Positions 34,331 through 47,760 are shown, counted from the stretch's first letter. The stretch is DNA of 64,000 nt from Sipunculus nudus (GCA_026874595.1 CM049307.1:26140362-26204361), one strand, 5' to 3'. Numbers and translations are program-made. Notes: a model not told the origin generated them from the letters alone.

Positions 34331-34885
34331 CAAAGAGGAGAGAGAAATATTCCAGCGGACACAGAAGATTGTGAGTCTGTTTGTTGACCTTTTCCGATAA
34401 TTGTAGCAGTTATAGATCTTCTTCGATATTTGTATCGGATTTTATATAGTCTTCAGTTTGCCTTTGGGATCACTACCAGAACTTCACTTTTGGATTAAAA
34501 CAAATGGATTTTGTGATTGAATTGGACTATTATTCTCTGAGAAAATTTATGTGAACTGTTCATTTAGATTATTTTCTTTAAAGGACTTTTATAGCTGTGA
34601 CAGTGGTGGTATCCAGGTACTGTATACTTATTTGTTATACTGTGTAATTGTATTGATTTACTGGTGTACTGTTGTTAAACTGTGAAATTGTATTGATTAA
34701 GTGTATTGTAATGTGAGGGTTGTTTTGGGAATAAATTATAATTATTTGTTAACAAAAAACACTGACTTATTCATTCCCCTAGACATTTCACGCTGCCTAG
34801 TGTTACAGAATCTGATTTTTTTTTATCTCCATAACCAAATTTATGCTCGTCACGACTACTTGATCTGTTGATATTAGGTTCCGTA

Positions 34886-34886
<1 letters not shown>
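34331..34886 (+). mobile_element. LTR fragment joined to gag
   Basis: From GAGAGAGAAATATTCCAGCGG it follows the 29686-30547 LTR (reverse complement) through AATAAA, CACTGACTTATTCATTCCCC and GCCTAGTGTTACAGAATCT to TTAGGTTCCGTACC. The join with gag falls in AAAGAGGAGAGAG-type sequence present on both sides, so a microhomology deletion probably removed the internal region. The final AACA is lost next to (AT)n. Confidence 0.8.
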
Positions 34887-34891
<5 letters not shown>

Positions 34892-34947
<56 letters not shown>

Positions 34948-35017
34948 TATGTACCAGCTCTAAGCATCCCGCTAATAGAGCACTATTGGATTCGTTCTGC
35001 AAACATATAAACTATAA

Positions 35018-35072
<55 letters not shown>
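34892..35072. repeat. Two (AT)n microsatellites
   Basis: TA runs at 34892-34944 and 35018-35072, separated by about 70 bases of unique sequence. Confidence 0.9.
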
Positions 35073-35076
<4 letters not shown>

Positions 35077-35079
35077 TTT

Positions 35080-36445
35080 AATTTTGCACAATGAACATTT
35101 ATATAGGCCAAGGGTCTTTTGATAGTTTTTTCTTTGGAAGCAGCCAGCAATTCATAATGTCAGAAAATGAAATCTGGTTTTGTATCTGTTATTAAACAAC
35201 GTTTTAAAGAAAAATGAATTAAATGTTTGTTAAAGAAACACTCTGATTATATGTATAAACATATCAGATAACATTACAACAGACAGGTAAACATGCCGGG
35301 AAACCTAAGCCTCTCAAGCACTAGAACGTAAATACTGAAAGTAATAAAGAACATATGTTAGGTTTTATTCAAGCGACGTCGTCTGATGTGATTTCGGGTC
35401 ATGCAATAAATTTGAGGTCAAGTTCAGATTAGTAGCTTAGTCTCCAAGCACGCAAACATGATGTATATTAAATACGTGCAATCGACGATACACACAGGTT
35501 TAACCTGTGTAACTGAAGATATAACTCTCTTTCTTTATATAGGTTATAACTCTCTATATCTGTCAGCGCATGAAAAAATGTCTTTTATTAAAGTCACTAA
35601 GTACAATAATCTGTAAACAGGTAATATCATCTCCGGGCAGATTCTTGACATCAGCTGTTAGGATTAGGACAGATAACTTGGATCAAAGTGTCGCAATGTT
35701 ATCTTGGATGTTTACACTTTCTCTCGATTGTCCCGCTGGCATTATTTATAAATATCTGAGATGTAACTATATTGCAGAAAAAGGAAGTAAACAACAAGGA
35801 TTAAAGCGCATGGCGCTTCCCGGACCCGCAGGCATGTGGTCGTAAGATTACGTAGGTCAGAGGTCACGCCTGAATAATATTGATTGGTCGTGCGTATTTG
35901 ATTGACAGATGACTAAGCAGTGAGCAGGTATGTAGGTTTACTGCGGAGCGCTGTGTCAACGACAAGGGGACAAAACTGAAAGGTAGTGACTACTGGCGTG
36001 AGTCGTCCCGGGCCGAAGTGCTGCTTCACATTACGGAGGTCTGCTGCATGGGGACTTACAACACAGGGTCTAACAATGGTTAAAAGTTGGAACAAAGCTG
36101 CTGTGATCGTACCTTGATCAGTGAGACAGTTAAGGTGAGTGTGTGCGATATCAGTGTTTATGTATACGTTCATTGTAACTAGCTTATGTATGGAAGGATT
36201 AACTGCTTATTAAAATCTGTGTGTACACGTGACACGAATACAAGCGACACTACCATACCACTCTATCTGTCACATAGTTCTGTCTCCGGTACGCTGTGTC
36301 TTTGCGCAATGCTGTCTAATAATGGAGGCCAATGTAATCATGTTTAATTTTGCATGTGTAGCGTTTTCAGTGTGTATCCAGTGGAGGTTTTCCTGTGTAT
36401 ATGGCTGTAAGAAGAATGCGATTTTCCCCGCCTATCAGTCAGAGT
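35080..36445. other. Intergenic; possible non-coding first exon near 36130
   Basis: No supported CDS. A good donor-like sequence (AGTTAAG|GTGAGTGTG) lies at about 36132. It follows GC-balanced sequence (35930-36130), so an untranslated first exon of a downstream gene is possible but unproved. Confidence 0.3.
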
Positions 36446-36949
36446 TTAAAGGGGCCCAATCACCTTTAAAGTATGTTAAGTGAACACGAAAAATAGCTTC
36501 TTCCCTTTAAAATAAATCTGTACCTGCCAAAATATTGCCCTGAAACCGTTTGCTTTCTCCTGTAAACAAATGTTAAAAACAGTGGACCGGGCGCGATGAT
36601 AGGTGTCAACATAAACACAGCGCGTGGGGCCATGTGCATTGTTGAGCCAAAACACGTGTCAATCAGGAGATGCCCGGTTTGAGTTGGACCAAAAAGTATA
36701 ATACATGTTTCTGCTTGCTGAAACACATTGTGTTGCCACTCTTTATCGGACCTCCGGTCAGGCGGCCTTGTTATGGTGAACAGACAGTGTTTACCAACAA
36801 GCAGAACCATAACATGGTGTTAAACAGCCGTATGCGAGGAAATGAGACCGTGTGCTGGGACGGTTTTGCTGGGAAACATTTGTATAAAGCAAAACTGAAC
36901 TGATAGTGAAAGAATAGCCATAATTTAACTCCTGATTATGCCCCTTTAA
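36446..36949. mobile_element. TTAA-flanked MITE (about 504 bp)
   Basis: Left end TTAAAGGGGCCCAATCACC, right end GATTATGCCCCTTTAA. The inverted repeat is TTAAAGGGGC, with TTAA included at each side, typical of piggyBac/Kolobok-type MITEs. Internal sequence is non-coding. Confidence 0.7.
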
Positions 36950-37061
36950 CAATATCAGTTTTCAAAAATGATGATTCTGTCGCTCACATTGAAACATTGC
37001 GTTTGTCACAATGTCAAATGTGTTACTCAAATCACTCACCAACCGTATACAAAACGCAAGA

Positions 37062-37276
37062 TATCGCGCATCCACATTAAGATACGCACAGTACCGAGTA
37101 CCCACAGTTCTATACGCACGATACCGCGCACCCAAAGTAGAATACGCACGATACCGCGCACCCACAGTAGAATACGCACCATACCTCGCACCCACAAAAG
37201 AATACGCACGATATCCCGTACGTACAGTACTATACTCACGATACCGATCACCCACGATACTATACGCACGATTTAG
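37062..37276. repeat. 30-bp minisatellite, about seven units
   Basis: Consensus unit ATACCGCGCACCCACAGTAG plus AATACGCACG. Because 30 is a multiple of three, several frames stay open on both strands with ten-residue repeats. No start, splice or codon evidence supports translation. Confidence 0.9.
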
Positions 37277-38362
37277 CGTACCAGATACCTGATGTCTTGT
37301 GAATAGTTATTTATGCACACGAATCATCAACTTGTTTCACACACATATTTTGTTCACTCAAACAGGTGGACGCATAATTTGTGCACACGACAATACACGA
37401 TAACATAGTGAACATACACAGTACCATGCGGGGGAAGTGTCGTATACGGCAGCAGAAACATGAAAGTCCCCTCCGTCCAGGAAATAAGTATCACAATTTG
37501 GTGTCCCAAAGCTGTAAAGGAAAGTAGATTTAATGCCTCGGGAGTCACTCTGAAGTCAAACGGAAGGGACAGTCAATGTTCATTATGTGTTAGCCATAAA
37601 CTTCGACGGACTTATAGTGCGCCTGCGCACGATTTATCTAGTGTATAACCAATCCGGAACTGAACAAAGTGATCCATACAGCAACGGGCATCACCGTGCA
37701 GCGATGCATCCAATATAAAATGTCTTTTAAGGTATGAAGACATCAGTTTCTGTTACTGACATCCGTAATCGTATTTGATGTTTTAATGTATACTTCCTGC
37801 CCCTGGCACCCGGTCACAATCCCTTATTAAGCAGTACGAGAAGTATGTGTTGTAACACAAACATGCAATAAATCCACGCATGGGCTTTGAAAGATGTATC
37901 CGTATTTAAATATATTACGAAATTATTGCACGTGGTGAAGTTATGCTCCGACACGATTAGGTGTTACTATCTTGATAAGGGAAATCTTGTGATATCTGTA
38001 ATAATCTAAGTGTTAGTTATGATCATTTCAAGGAAGTCACGATCAGCATGCTTTTCAGGTAACATAGGTGGTCATGACACTCTATCTGCTTCCTCTATAC
38101 GCAAGCTCGAGTTATTTTAGATGTCTCTGTTCTGTCTCTCGGACAAACATATTAATAAAGTAAGGTCGGTTATTATTTGATTAAAATAATAAGCAAATCG
38201 TCGCTGCTTATCAGTTGATGCTGTGAAGACATTACATCAAAGTTTGGTCGCTAATACGTTGGGGAATAGTAAAAGTCAGTTGTTTGGTACTCCTCAGTAT
38301 TAGCTTTACAAAATGTAATATGTTGGTAACCGTATGTTGCCATTGGGATCACTGGATTGAGT
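37277..38362. other. Intergenic, no gene recognised
   Basis: Unique sequence. Nothing on either strand resembles a conserved domain, and no repeat array is visible. Confidence 0.4.
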
Positions 38363-38680
38363 CGGAGGCAACACATGGTAAACACAATTTATAATCTTCA
38401 CTGGTTACCAGTGAGAGAAAGGCTGGGACATAAAATGTTATTATTGGCTTTCACGTCACTCCATGGTCTGGCACCAGGTTATATACAAAGTGTGCTTACA
38501 CATGCTGTATGCCCCAGTGCGGAACTTGCGGGTCTGTCCACATTTGTACATTTATAGTACCGAGATCCAGATTTAAGTATTATTTTTTCAGCCTTCAGAT
38601 GACCTTCGGATTTTAGGTATCGAACAGGTTTAAATGTTTTTAAGAGCATGGCAAAAACTTTTCTTTTTAAGAGAGATTAA
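38363..38680 (+). pseudogene. CR1/L2-like LINE, reverse transcriptase C-terminal fragment
   Basis: The plus strand encodes IYNLHWLPVRERLGHKMLLL followed by LHGLAPGYI, the conserved (L+)SLHWLPV+.R..(Y/F)K.LLL..KALHGLAP.Y segment near the end of CR1/L2-type ORF2. After a stop, RTGLNVFKSMAKTFLFKRD (about 38620-38676) resembles the usual FKS.LKT.LF end. A broken 3' relic. Confidence 0.75.
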
Positions 38681-39339
38681 TTTTTCAGATTATAAAATTG
38701 ATATTTAGCGATTGTTAAAAGCTTTATTATGAATGTGCGTTATCATTATTATTTTATTATTATTATTAATGTACAGAACTATAACTGGAACGGCATTCTG
38801 CATTTCATACATATTCATCATATATGTAATGACCATCCTCTAACTGAGACGAGAATTTTGATAATTGTAATATTTTATTGAATTAATCAATAACTGAATG
38901 TTATATTCAACATGCAGTTTTCATTATGAACAAAGGAATAAATTTGAAGGATAAAGTGTTCTGTACACAGTAATAGATATCGAGCTAATTCAGATATTCC
39001 ATTATCCAACAAAGCCAACAAATACCGGCTTTCTTTGTTTTTATGTTTCTGGTTCTGCCCTGTGCACAACCACATTATCACTTGACCTTTGAACTGTAGA
39101 AACCGTCTGAGACCCAGTTCATAGGCTGGTACGATTTGAATAAGCCGTTTTGACAAAGTTCATTACGGTTCGACGCCTAACTCGACGTACAATACGATTA
39201 TACTGTAATATAGGTCACGTAATGTATTAAAAACCATCTGCCGTGTTTTGACCGAACTTTGTACTTCGGTAAATAGCACTGCAATAATTACTCCCCAAAA
39301 TAAGAAAAAAATGTCTAGGTAAGACAAGATTTATTTATT

Positions 39340-40745
39340 TATGACAACATCTTTCAGGGTAGCCTTTATCAGAATAAAATTCTGTTTACAGAAGGGACCT
39401 GTAATACATAGATACATCACAATAAAATACAATATTCAATAAGTCCATAAACTAAAATTATATCATACAATCACAGAATTTTAAGCGAAAACGCGGTGAC
39501 ATATACACAGCCAAAGTTAAAGTACAAATATATGTGGTCAAGTTTCGTTATGAAACGTATGCAACAGAGTTGCAAAATACATAAAACGAAGTTAAAATAA
39601 AAATAAAGCACAATTGTGTACAATAAAAATGAATTGTATATATAAAAGACTACATAAGGTGCGCATAAGTACGGAAATGAAAATTTAGATGACGCTCAAA
39701 TATTAGTATTATTTAGCTGTATACAAGTAGAAAATGAAAGGTAATTATTCTATCTTGGTATTATATGCAAGGAAATATGTGCGCGCTAGCCTTTTAAAGC
39801 TCTTTAGATTTTTGGCTTTTTTAGTTTTGTCGGAAGGCTATTCCATAGAACACTGCCTGCATAAAAAGACGAGGTTTTCAGTATTTCTGTGCGTGGTTTC
39901 GGAAGATTAACATGGGAATTTACTGATAAACGGGTGTTATACTGATGAACATCACAGGTAATAGTAAAGTTCTTAATAAGATAAGAGGGGGCGAGTCCAT
40001 TGATACATTTATATGTCAATATCGATAAAAGATACATGTATCGTTGCTCTATATTCATCCATCCATTGTCATGGATAATTGCCAAGCTGCTGTGCGAGTG
40101 ATCATAAATGCCTGAGATAATTCTAGCTGCTCGGCCCTGAAGCCGCTGAATTGGAAGACGAAATGTACGAGCACAATTTCCCCAAACAGTAAGGTCATAG
40201 TCAATATTTGGTTGAATGAACGCGTGATAATATGTATTCAAATATTTTTTAGGGAGAAATTTGCTAATTCGGTGCAGTAGTCCTATCTTCGAGCATAATT
40301 TCTTTATTACTACTTTTGTCTGATTCTTCCAGGAAAGATGGTGGTCAATTTCAGTGCCCAAATGGCGAACATCATCAAGACTCACTATATAACAATTTCC
40401 TACACTAATTGATGGGTTATCGTCAGACCTACGTTGTTTTGAGTGTATTAACATCGAAGCTGATTTTTCGGCATTTATTGAAAGCTTATTATTACGCATC
40501 CAAATAACTACTTGGGAAAGGCCAGTCTGAAGTTTGTTTTGAGCTGTAATAACGTCGGGGCCGTTTACATATATCGTGATATCATCAGCATAGATAGAGC
40601 ATTTTGCTCCAGGGACATTAGCAGGTAAGTCGTTCAGATATATTAAAAAGAGTATTGGACCGAGGACGGTGCCTTGAGGTACACCTGTTGTTATATTTTT
40701 TACATCCGAAAGATAGGAAAATAGTGAAGGTCATGAGAAGACATT
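39340..40745 (-). pseudogene. 5'-truncated non-LTR retrotransposon (jockey/CR1-like), RT C-terminal half and 3' tail
   Basis: The minus strand has an open frame of roughly 310 codons from about 40740 to 39804. RT motifs are GVPQGTVLGPILFLIYLNDL (40671-40685 codes GVPQG) and YADD (40578-40592). The thumb/post-RT region then runs through LGTEIDHHLSWK and YYHAFIQPNIDYDLTVWGN to SVLWNSLP. The fingers and endonuclease are missing. The segment before GVPQG looks shortened, so a small internal deletion is likely. The 3' part ends in CATAAATAAATAAATCTTG near 39330-39350. No intact protein is encoded, although the frame is long, which implies a fairly young copy. Confidence 0.85.
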
Positions 40746-40794
40746 ATCATATACAAAACATTTGAAACATTTGAAAGTTTGAAATATTTAACAT

Positions 40795-40935
40795 GAAACT
40801 TGTGATAAGACCAGCCGTGGGACTGGCCAAATGTGGTCTTAATTCACAGGTGGTCTTATCATACAGGCCAATTACGACTAATATGAATGAGGTCGGTTCA
40901 CTAAAGGCTGCTTTTATTTTGCAGGTGGTCTTCCA
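40795..40935. repeat. Degenerate GGTGGTCTTATCA-type repeat
   Basis: Recurring GTGATAAGACCA, AAATGTGGTCTTAAT, CAGGTGGTCTTATCATACAGGCC and GCAGGTGGTCTTCC: three to four loose units on both orientations. Confidence 0.5.
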
Positions 40936-43900
40936 GAAAGGTTCCACGATAACACATAAATAAAGAATTTGAAAGATATGTATGTGTTTGTATATTATTT
41001 CTATTTATCGAATTAACACAACGAAATATCCAAATACATACAAAGCCAAAGCTGCTTACACCAACCTGAATGTATAACGTGTTGAAAGTTAAAGCTTATC
41101 CCGTAAGCAGATAAAAACAGCCTGCTAACAAAGTTACAACACACCAACAAAGAGTTCAGAGCATAATCTAAAGATTGCTACGAGAAGTTTACAACGCACT
41201 GTGCGAGTCCTTGGAATTCCACAAGTGAAATAATCCCGAACGGATTAGGCTAAACCCACGGGATTACAGCTAAACTGTAGGATAAATCCAAAATCCCTTT
41301 CTTTCTATAAATAGAAATTTTTACTGCTCTGGCATGTTTTAACACAAATCGTCACTGACACATTTATTCTCTGTGTTTGGGTTTTAGAGTTAGGATTGAA
41401 ATACCCAGGATTTAAACATAAGAAGTTACCTTGTACCCCATCTCAATATAATTTTCCAAGAAAAGAATCCAACTCAAAGAAACGCGAGAGTTCACGGTGT
41501 TACAGAGATATTACACAAATTGATAATACATTTATAAATTAATACATTTTCCACGGTCCTCTTCATGCAGATGCCATTTTTTACAGGTCAGACTCTAAAA
41601 TGTCAGAACCTGTTAAACATTAAGATTCGATTATGTGCACGTCGTAATGATTTGAAGATTCCATGACACCTTTGATTAATATTAAAAATAAGTTTATGTT
41701 AAGGCATTTTGGTCACAATTTTAAATCAAGAAAAAAATTAAGGAAGGAGACTTTTTTAAATGTAATACCTATGCATATATTACATAACCTTATGTAGACG
41801 ACACCAACGCAAAATCGCACAATAATGTGTGACGTTGATTTATCTGTGTAAGTGTGCTGGCGTCACTATAGTGTATTGTATCTGTCATTCTGAATTGTTG
41901 AACGTATAGTGAATCTATAGTTTAGATGCGGGATCCTTATAACGACAGGTATAAAACGAATAAGAATAGTCATGCACAGAATATATTGACGTGCATGATA
42001 CCATACAGTCACGCTGTCACAGTTATCACAGTTTCAGACCCATCGGTCACACCAATCGATTCGACTAGAGCATCCCTCTGTCACGCTGTTACTGAGAAAA
42101 CAGTCACACTGTCGCAGCACCACAGTCAGGGACCCAATCACACGGGTCGATCACACATGCATGCACACAACATTGGTCTGTCTGTAACAGAGTAACTAAG
42201 AAAACAGTCAGACTCTCACATTTTCATTATGCATCACTGCATCACTAAGTATTGAGATATGCGTAGATAAATTGTGAAAGATAAACTCTGAAATACGTCA
42301 TAATTTCTGTATGATGCCTGAGAATAGTAAACTGTATAATTCCTATCAATACTTAATGTTTGAATGCGTCTAACTACTATATAGCCTACGTTTAAAAAAG
42401 AAATCGAAATGCGTCAGATGATATAAATGTGATGTGTCAAAATAGAAAACTTTACCGCCATACATGTGTTTAATGTATTAAACATTATTAAAAAGCTTAA
42501 TACACATTATAGGGGTTACAATGTTCACCAGTGACATGCGCAGTACTCTAGAGAACTTACAAGCGTCATGTTTTACAATATGATAAATACCGTAAATACT
42601 GTAAAGTGTTACAACATGTAACTATTATGTGTAATGCGTTCCAATAATAAACTGCCTAGAAAGGCCTGGTAGAGGTGCACGGTTGTATATTACAGGTAGC
42701 CGGTTTATCTATGAGATCTTATGTATGTAATCAGACAGGAGCGGATTAAGTATCACTTCTGTGGCGGGGTAAAGTCTCGGACCATGACTTATACAGATAA
42801 TAAAATAAACAAGAGATTGACACAAGAGGACTGGAGTGTCTTGACCGGATAATAAGATCATCGTCTCCCATACTCGAGCATAATCTCAAGTGCTTGCAGT
42901 CTACTGTTTCGTCATCTATATTCTTTTTTATTTCAATTCCGTTGAACGGTGTGCTGATATAAGATTAGCTGTTGGGTCTACGGCTTATGGAGCGCTGAAC
43001 TTTTCAGGTAATGATGTCATAATATATCTTAAAAGATAAATTGGTTAGCTGCACTGGATGACCCGGACAATGAACGCTGTTTAAAAGTAAAGCTTTCGCA
43101 CGCAGGACTTGGCTTGTTGCTATCGAATAAATTTACGGTCAATACACGAGATGTTACTGTAGTTATTATGAAGAGAGGTCCTTCAAAAATGATGAGGATA
43201 ATATGCAATCAAGAACGAGGTCCTTGTAACCTGCTACTGGTGAATACATGCCTACTTCAACGGTACCTCGCTGTGACACGGGGACGATCCACACAAACTA
43301 AGCATCGCCAACCAAAGCAGACAGCTCTATGTTATATTTGCCAATACCCCCTCTGGCCCCTCAGCGGGTATTTGTATTGCTTCATTACTCTGCCGGGCGT
43401 CACATGCTTAGTCTGAGGTCTGAGTAAACAGCCGTTCCACTGAAGAGGTATTTAGTATTACAAATCTTTATATCCCTGAACTTGGGGAACGTTTAAATCA
43501 CCATGGTAGCCTAATGTTGGATACCTTACGGTAAAATTTGAATACAGAAATCGTCACCTGCCACAATCAATTAAATATATTCATATAGGCTAACGGTCTG
43601 TAGTAATTAGAGGGAGAATGTATCTTTTCGTTAAGATAATTCTGAGTTTATGCGTCTTCGCTCCAGTTGGGACATGACAAATGCAAATCTATTTCGTCTC
43701 CCCTGGCACACAAGAATCGAAATAATACTTATTAATACTTATTAATAATAATAATTTAAAACAGTAACTCGAATTAATTGTAAAAATTATGGATTTGTTC
43801 TCTGCTACGTGTACCTCCTTGGATCTCAAAGTGATTGTTTTGATAGGTATGGGAAAACGAATGGTATCAATTTTTTATTTTAATTTATTTATTTTTTTTT

Positions 43901-46900
43901 TTTTTGGGGGGGGGGGTTAATATTTCGCCTTTTCTTGTATTAGATAATGGTCCTATCAAATACCCCTGTTAATTGTATAGAATCAGTTTTCTGTCAAATT
44001 AAATTGATTTGATCTGCTGGTTAACTGGGTCAGTGTTCTTTACTTTGTCCCCAGGCTCTCGTTCACGGCCGTCCCTGACTAAAACTCCCTGGTGTTGTCA
44101 ATGGGCCGTCAGTCTGCCATTGTAGTTTCTATTGACTCGGTATATATCTTCAAGCCGTTATGGCAAACAAAAACGTTTATTGATACCAGAGACTCTGAGC
44201 TCAAATGATGTAGGTTCCTTTGACCTTGATCTCAAAACACGCTTTCGTTTACAATTTTGTGCAGCCAGCATTATGTCTAATGACACTTGTTGTTATATGG
44301 AGTTTTCTGAGCCAAGGCGAACTCGTTGGGTTCTGCTGTAATACCACACCTCAAACCTTAACAGCCAGCGTTGTAAACACCCCTCAGCAAGCAACTTCGG
44401 TGACAGATCGTCCAGCTTAGAAATGTACATACACAACAATACCGGCTCACAGATGGGTTTGAAGGGAACGCTCATTAGCAAACCACTAAGGCTCACATGT
44501 GGATTTGCCTGTACATATATAGCGTCATAACAAGCCGCTTTTCTCACAGACGTTGTTGGGAATAGCCTCGGGGGAATTAAGAATGAGCCGTATTCGGCTA
44601 ACAGACCTAAATGGACCCCATCACTTCGGGTCATAAGTGTGTTCCCTGTAACGTCCCACAGTAAGTCCCATCTGCTCATATATATGTGAGCTTATCAAGA
44701 ACGCCGCAAACCAGGTCATTACGGAATTTTCGGGATTGCTAAACGGGACCGCTCCACAGATATACTCATCAAGCCATTTAAACAGCCATTTCTGTGGAGT
44801 CTTTCCTCTAAAGGAAGGGGAGTTCAACTTGAAAAATAAGAGAAACGATATGAATGTCTTAATGCTGTCAGTAGTAAGCTGAATAGATTATACATTATAT
44901 CGACCCAACTGATCTGTCGAGGTGACACCAGCATGACCTTTTGAAGGGCGCTTAGGAATGGTATGTTACAGGTGCATGTATAACAAGGTTTTAACATATA
45001 TCATTGTTAGACAACGTGCTTGAGTTTTCTCAGCCCTGCTTGTCGTCAGCGAGGTGACGCAGGCCAATGTAAGAGCCCAAGTGATGGCTGCTTACTTCAG
45101 CACGACACCCGGTCCTTGACAATCTCCAAATCACTGCTTTAGAGGACAGAACACTTAACATACACACCTGTACAGGAGTGTCTGCTTTCCGTGCAACTTG
45201 TACTCCGTGTACCGCCCATACCGCGAGCCAGGCACGCTGGGCAAACACAAAGTATACAAGCAAACCAGGAAAAAAAAACTCACAGAGTGCATATGGCCAA
45301 TATACTTGATTTGTCAGTCCAGATGTAATGATACCTAAAAATGAAAAATGAACATTTCTTTAACAGTCCCTGCTTTACAGGAACAAATTCTAGCACCAGA
45401 TGTCAGCTGTAAAGGTTATTTTGTCTAGACAGATGTACAGACAGACAAAATAATCCTACATCCACCTGTTGGTCCGGATCAAATATTCAACTCGTCCCTG
45501 CTGTTTACGGATAAAATCTCTTTATAATATTACAGAAATTCATCAGTTACCTGCCTTGAATAATATGGTATATAAGAAAATAGTTCAAAGCTTAGACTTG
45601 ATAACTCAGATCAAATGACAGCGGATCCGGGGGGGGGGGGGGGTCAGGCAGTCCAGACCCCCCCCCCTCCAACCCCCATTTCAGCCATCGCAACCTTTTT
45701 ATGGGTTTTAGACCAATTATTGCGACCCTGAACCCGCCCCCTTTCCGGACCTGGGGACCCTTTTTTAAGGTTTTGTCATTAGTCATTACTCCTGAGCTGC
45801 GTTGGACCCCTCCTATTCCTAAATACTGGACCCGCCCCTTGGAATGTGGTGAACCTGAATCCAAAGGGAATGAAAGCACTGATGTGTGAGGTATAACGTT
45901 GTGGTTACTCGGGACTAGGCCACTAAGTTCTATATGACACCATGCTGCTTTGTGATGGGCGGCGATATTGTTGACGTTGCTACCTTACATAGTTTAACAT
46001 TACGAGGTGAACTTTCCTAAAACTGACTCCCTTACGACCGAACAACACGCCACGCCACTTAGAGAGATAAGGTTGTAGGTAGACTTGTTTAGATTAGTGT
46101 GGTTCCCGGCAAGTACCTTCAAGGGATTTGTAATGGTGCTTACATGTCACAAGCTGAAGTGCTCGCGCGTCAGTGGCGAGACAATGGTATACGTTGTAAG
46201 ACACTGTTATTCGATAATGACAATGGTATACGCATGCACGTTTTAAAACACCAACAAAATTACTTTCCTTCTGATGAAAACACCTTTTCCACGTGAACCG
46301 GGATTTCACTAACGTGCACTTAAATTGTTGAATGTATGCATGTGTGTTACGGCACAACTGTTTGACAAAAAATCTGGTTTATGGCTCTATCTTTAATGAC
46401 TTAGTTTCATCCGTAATCGGCCTGTAACATAATCCTACACTCGTCTCACACATTCTGTGTGACCGGACCACTCTGGATAGTTGCAAAAAATAAAAAAAAA
46501 ACTCAAGTTGTTTATAACGCACAGTATTTAAGTTAATAAGATTTTCTGGCTCGTATAATTATACATTTAAAACATATGAAGGTGAAGAGTATTTTTTATT
46601 ATAATCTACGTAAGTTCTTGTGTCAATTTGTGGCATAATTCACAAAAAATAGTTTTTCCGAGGGGGTTGGCCCTCTCAACCATCCCCCAGATCCGCGCCT
46701 GATGTAGTTCTGAATGGGGAATCCCCTCACAGCTCATATACGTTTTCTTCAGGAGAATTATCATGACGGATTTCCCTTTATAGATCTTGCGGGAAGTAAG
46801 GTGAGGGTAGATACATCTATCTATATCCTGTAGTAGGGAATGGTATACTGTTGTCTTTGGAATAACTGTCGTTTTGGTCTTGGCAGTGCCGCAGTGAGGG

Positions 46901-47242
46901 ATCAGGCAATTCTATTCAGTTCTTCTTGGTATAGTTTCACAGTCCCATGGTACTATGTAAGAGTGCTTAGGGCAGCATTTCACGCCGTGTTTAGTAAGGA
47001 ACAAAGCGTACCCTAGACTCTTTGGTCTGTATTCGATCCGCAGTGCTTCAGATACTAAGCTTATTGAGCCACTGCGAGTAGGTTGGCCTGGTTCCATGCC
47101 GGTGTTCAATGACTGCAACCACTCTCTTCCCGTCTTGGCGGAAACCATCAATGCAGATCACCGAATCGATTCCACTGGGGTCAGATTCACTGCTCATATT
47201 TGGTAAGGATTACTTCATAGAACAGGAACCTCTGTACTCTTT
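40936..47242. other. Long intergenic region, no gene recognised
   Basis: No ORF with a family signature and no RNA gene. Local features: cryptic GTCACACTGTCAC-like repetition at 42005-42150, T(n)G(n) at about 43890-43915, and a poly-G/poly-C decayed DNA element at about 45620-45870 that shares GGTTTTGTCATTA with 11191-11445. A donor-like CTTTTCAG|GTAATGATG lies at about 43007, following a plausible untranslated exon sequence. The minus-strand ORF of 128 codons at 44293-44679 has no recognisable feature. Confidence 0.4.
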
Positions 47243-47352
47243 GTAACGGACTGGTGGTCTGCCTACATACAGCAGAAACCTCTCTAAGTTACGGACTGGT
47301 GGTCTGCCTACATACAGCAGAAACCTCTCTAAGTTACGGACTGGTGGTCTGT
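47243..47352. repeat. 45-bp direct tandem repeat, about 2.4 copies
   Basis: GGACTGGTGGTCTGCCTACA and the following 25 bases start at 47248, 47293 and 47338 with no differences between full units. It lies about 270 bases upstream of the coiled-coil gene's first visible exon. Confidence 0.9.
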
Positions 47353-47623
47353 GAAGAGGATGGTAGCCGCTGTACGTCTTTCTAGGTTCACTTTAATAAA
47401 GGGTACCACAGTCCCGATGGGTTCTGTGTTTTTGCGTAGATCTTTGATGTTTACTCCAGAATTTAGATAACAATACGTGTACAAGTCGGATCTTTATTTT
47501 GGGTTCGGAGTTGCTCATTTCTTTTCCTCAAATATTGCTCGAAGTTTCTTGCTACAACCTTTGTCTATCTAATATTATTTTCCTGGTTTATGTTCCAGAC
47601 ACAAGAAGTTACACCAGGAAACA

Positions 47624-47704
47624 ATGAGCAGCTCTAAAGAAGGTCAGTAACACTTTCGGTTTAGTGGTGTTCTTAATAGAGAGGTGTTTTTTAGACAGGT
47701 TCCA

Positions 47705-47760
<56 letters not shown>

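Noticed and set aside
37062-37276. Possible CRISPR-like array or repeat protein
   Set aside because: The 30-bp units are contiguous with no spacers, and the long frames exist on both strands only because the period is a multiple of three. The context is eukaryotic.
43114-43416. 100-codon plus-strand ORF
   Set aside because: No family motif, no codon or splice support, and it lies in otherwise anonymous intergenic DNA.
44293-44679. 128-codon minus-strand ORF
   Set aside because: No recognisable domain, no splice signals in phase, composition like the flanks; probably chance.
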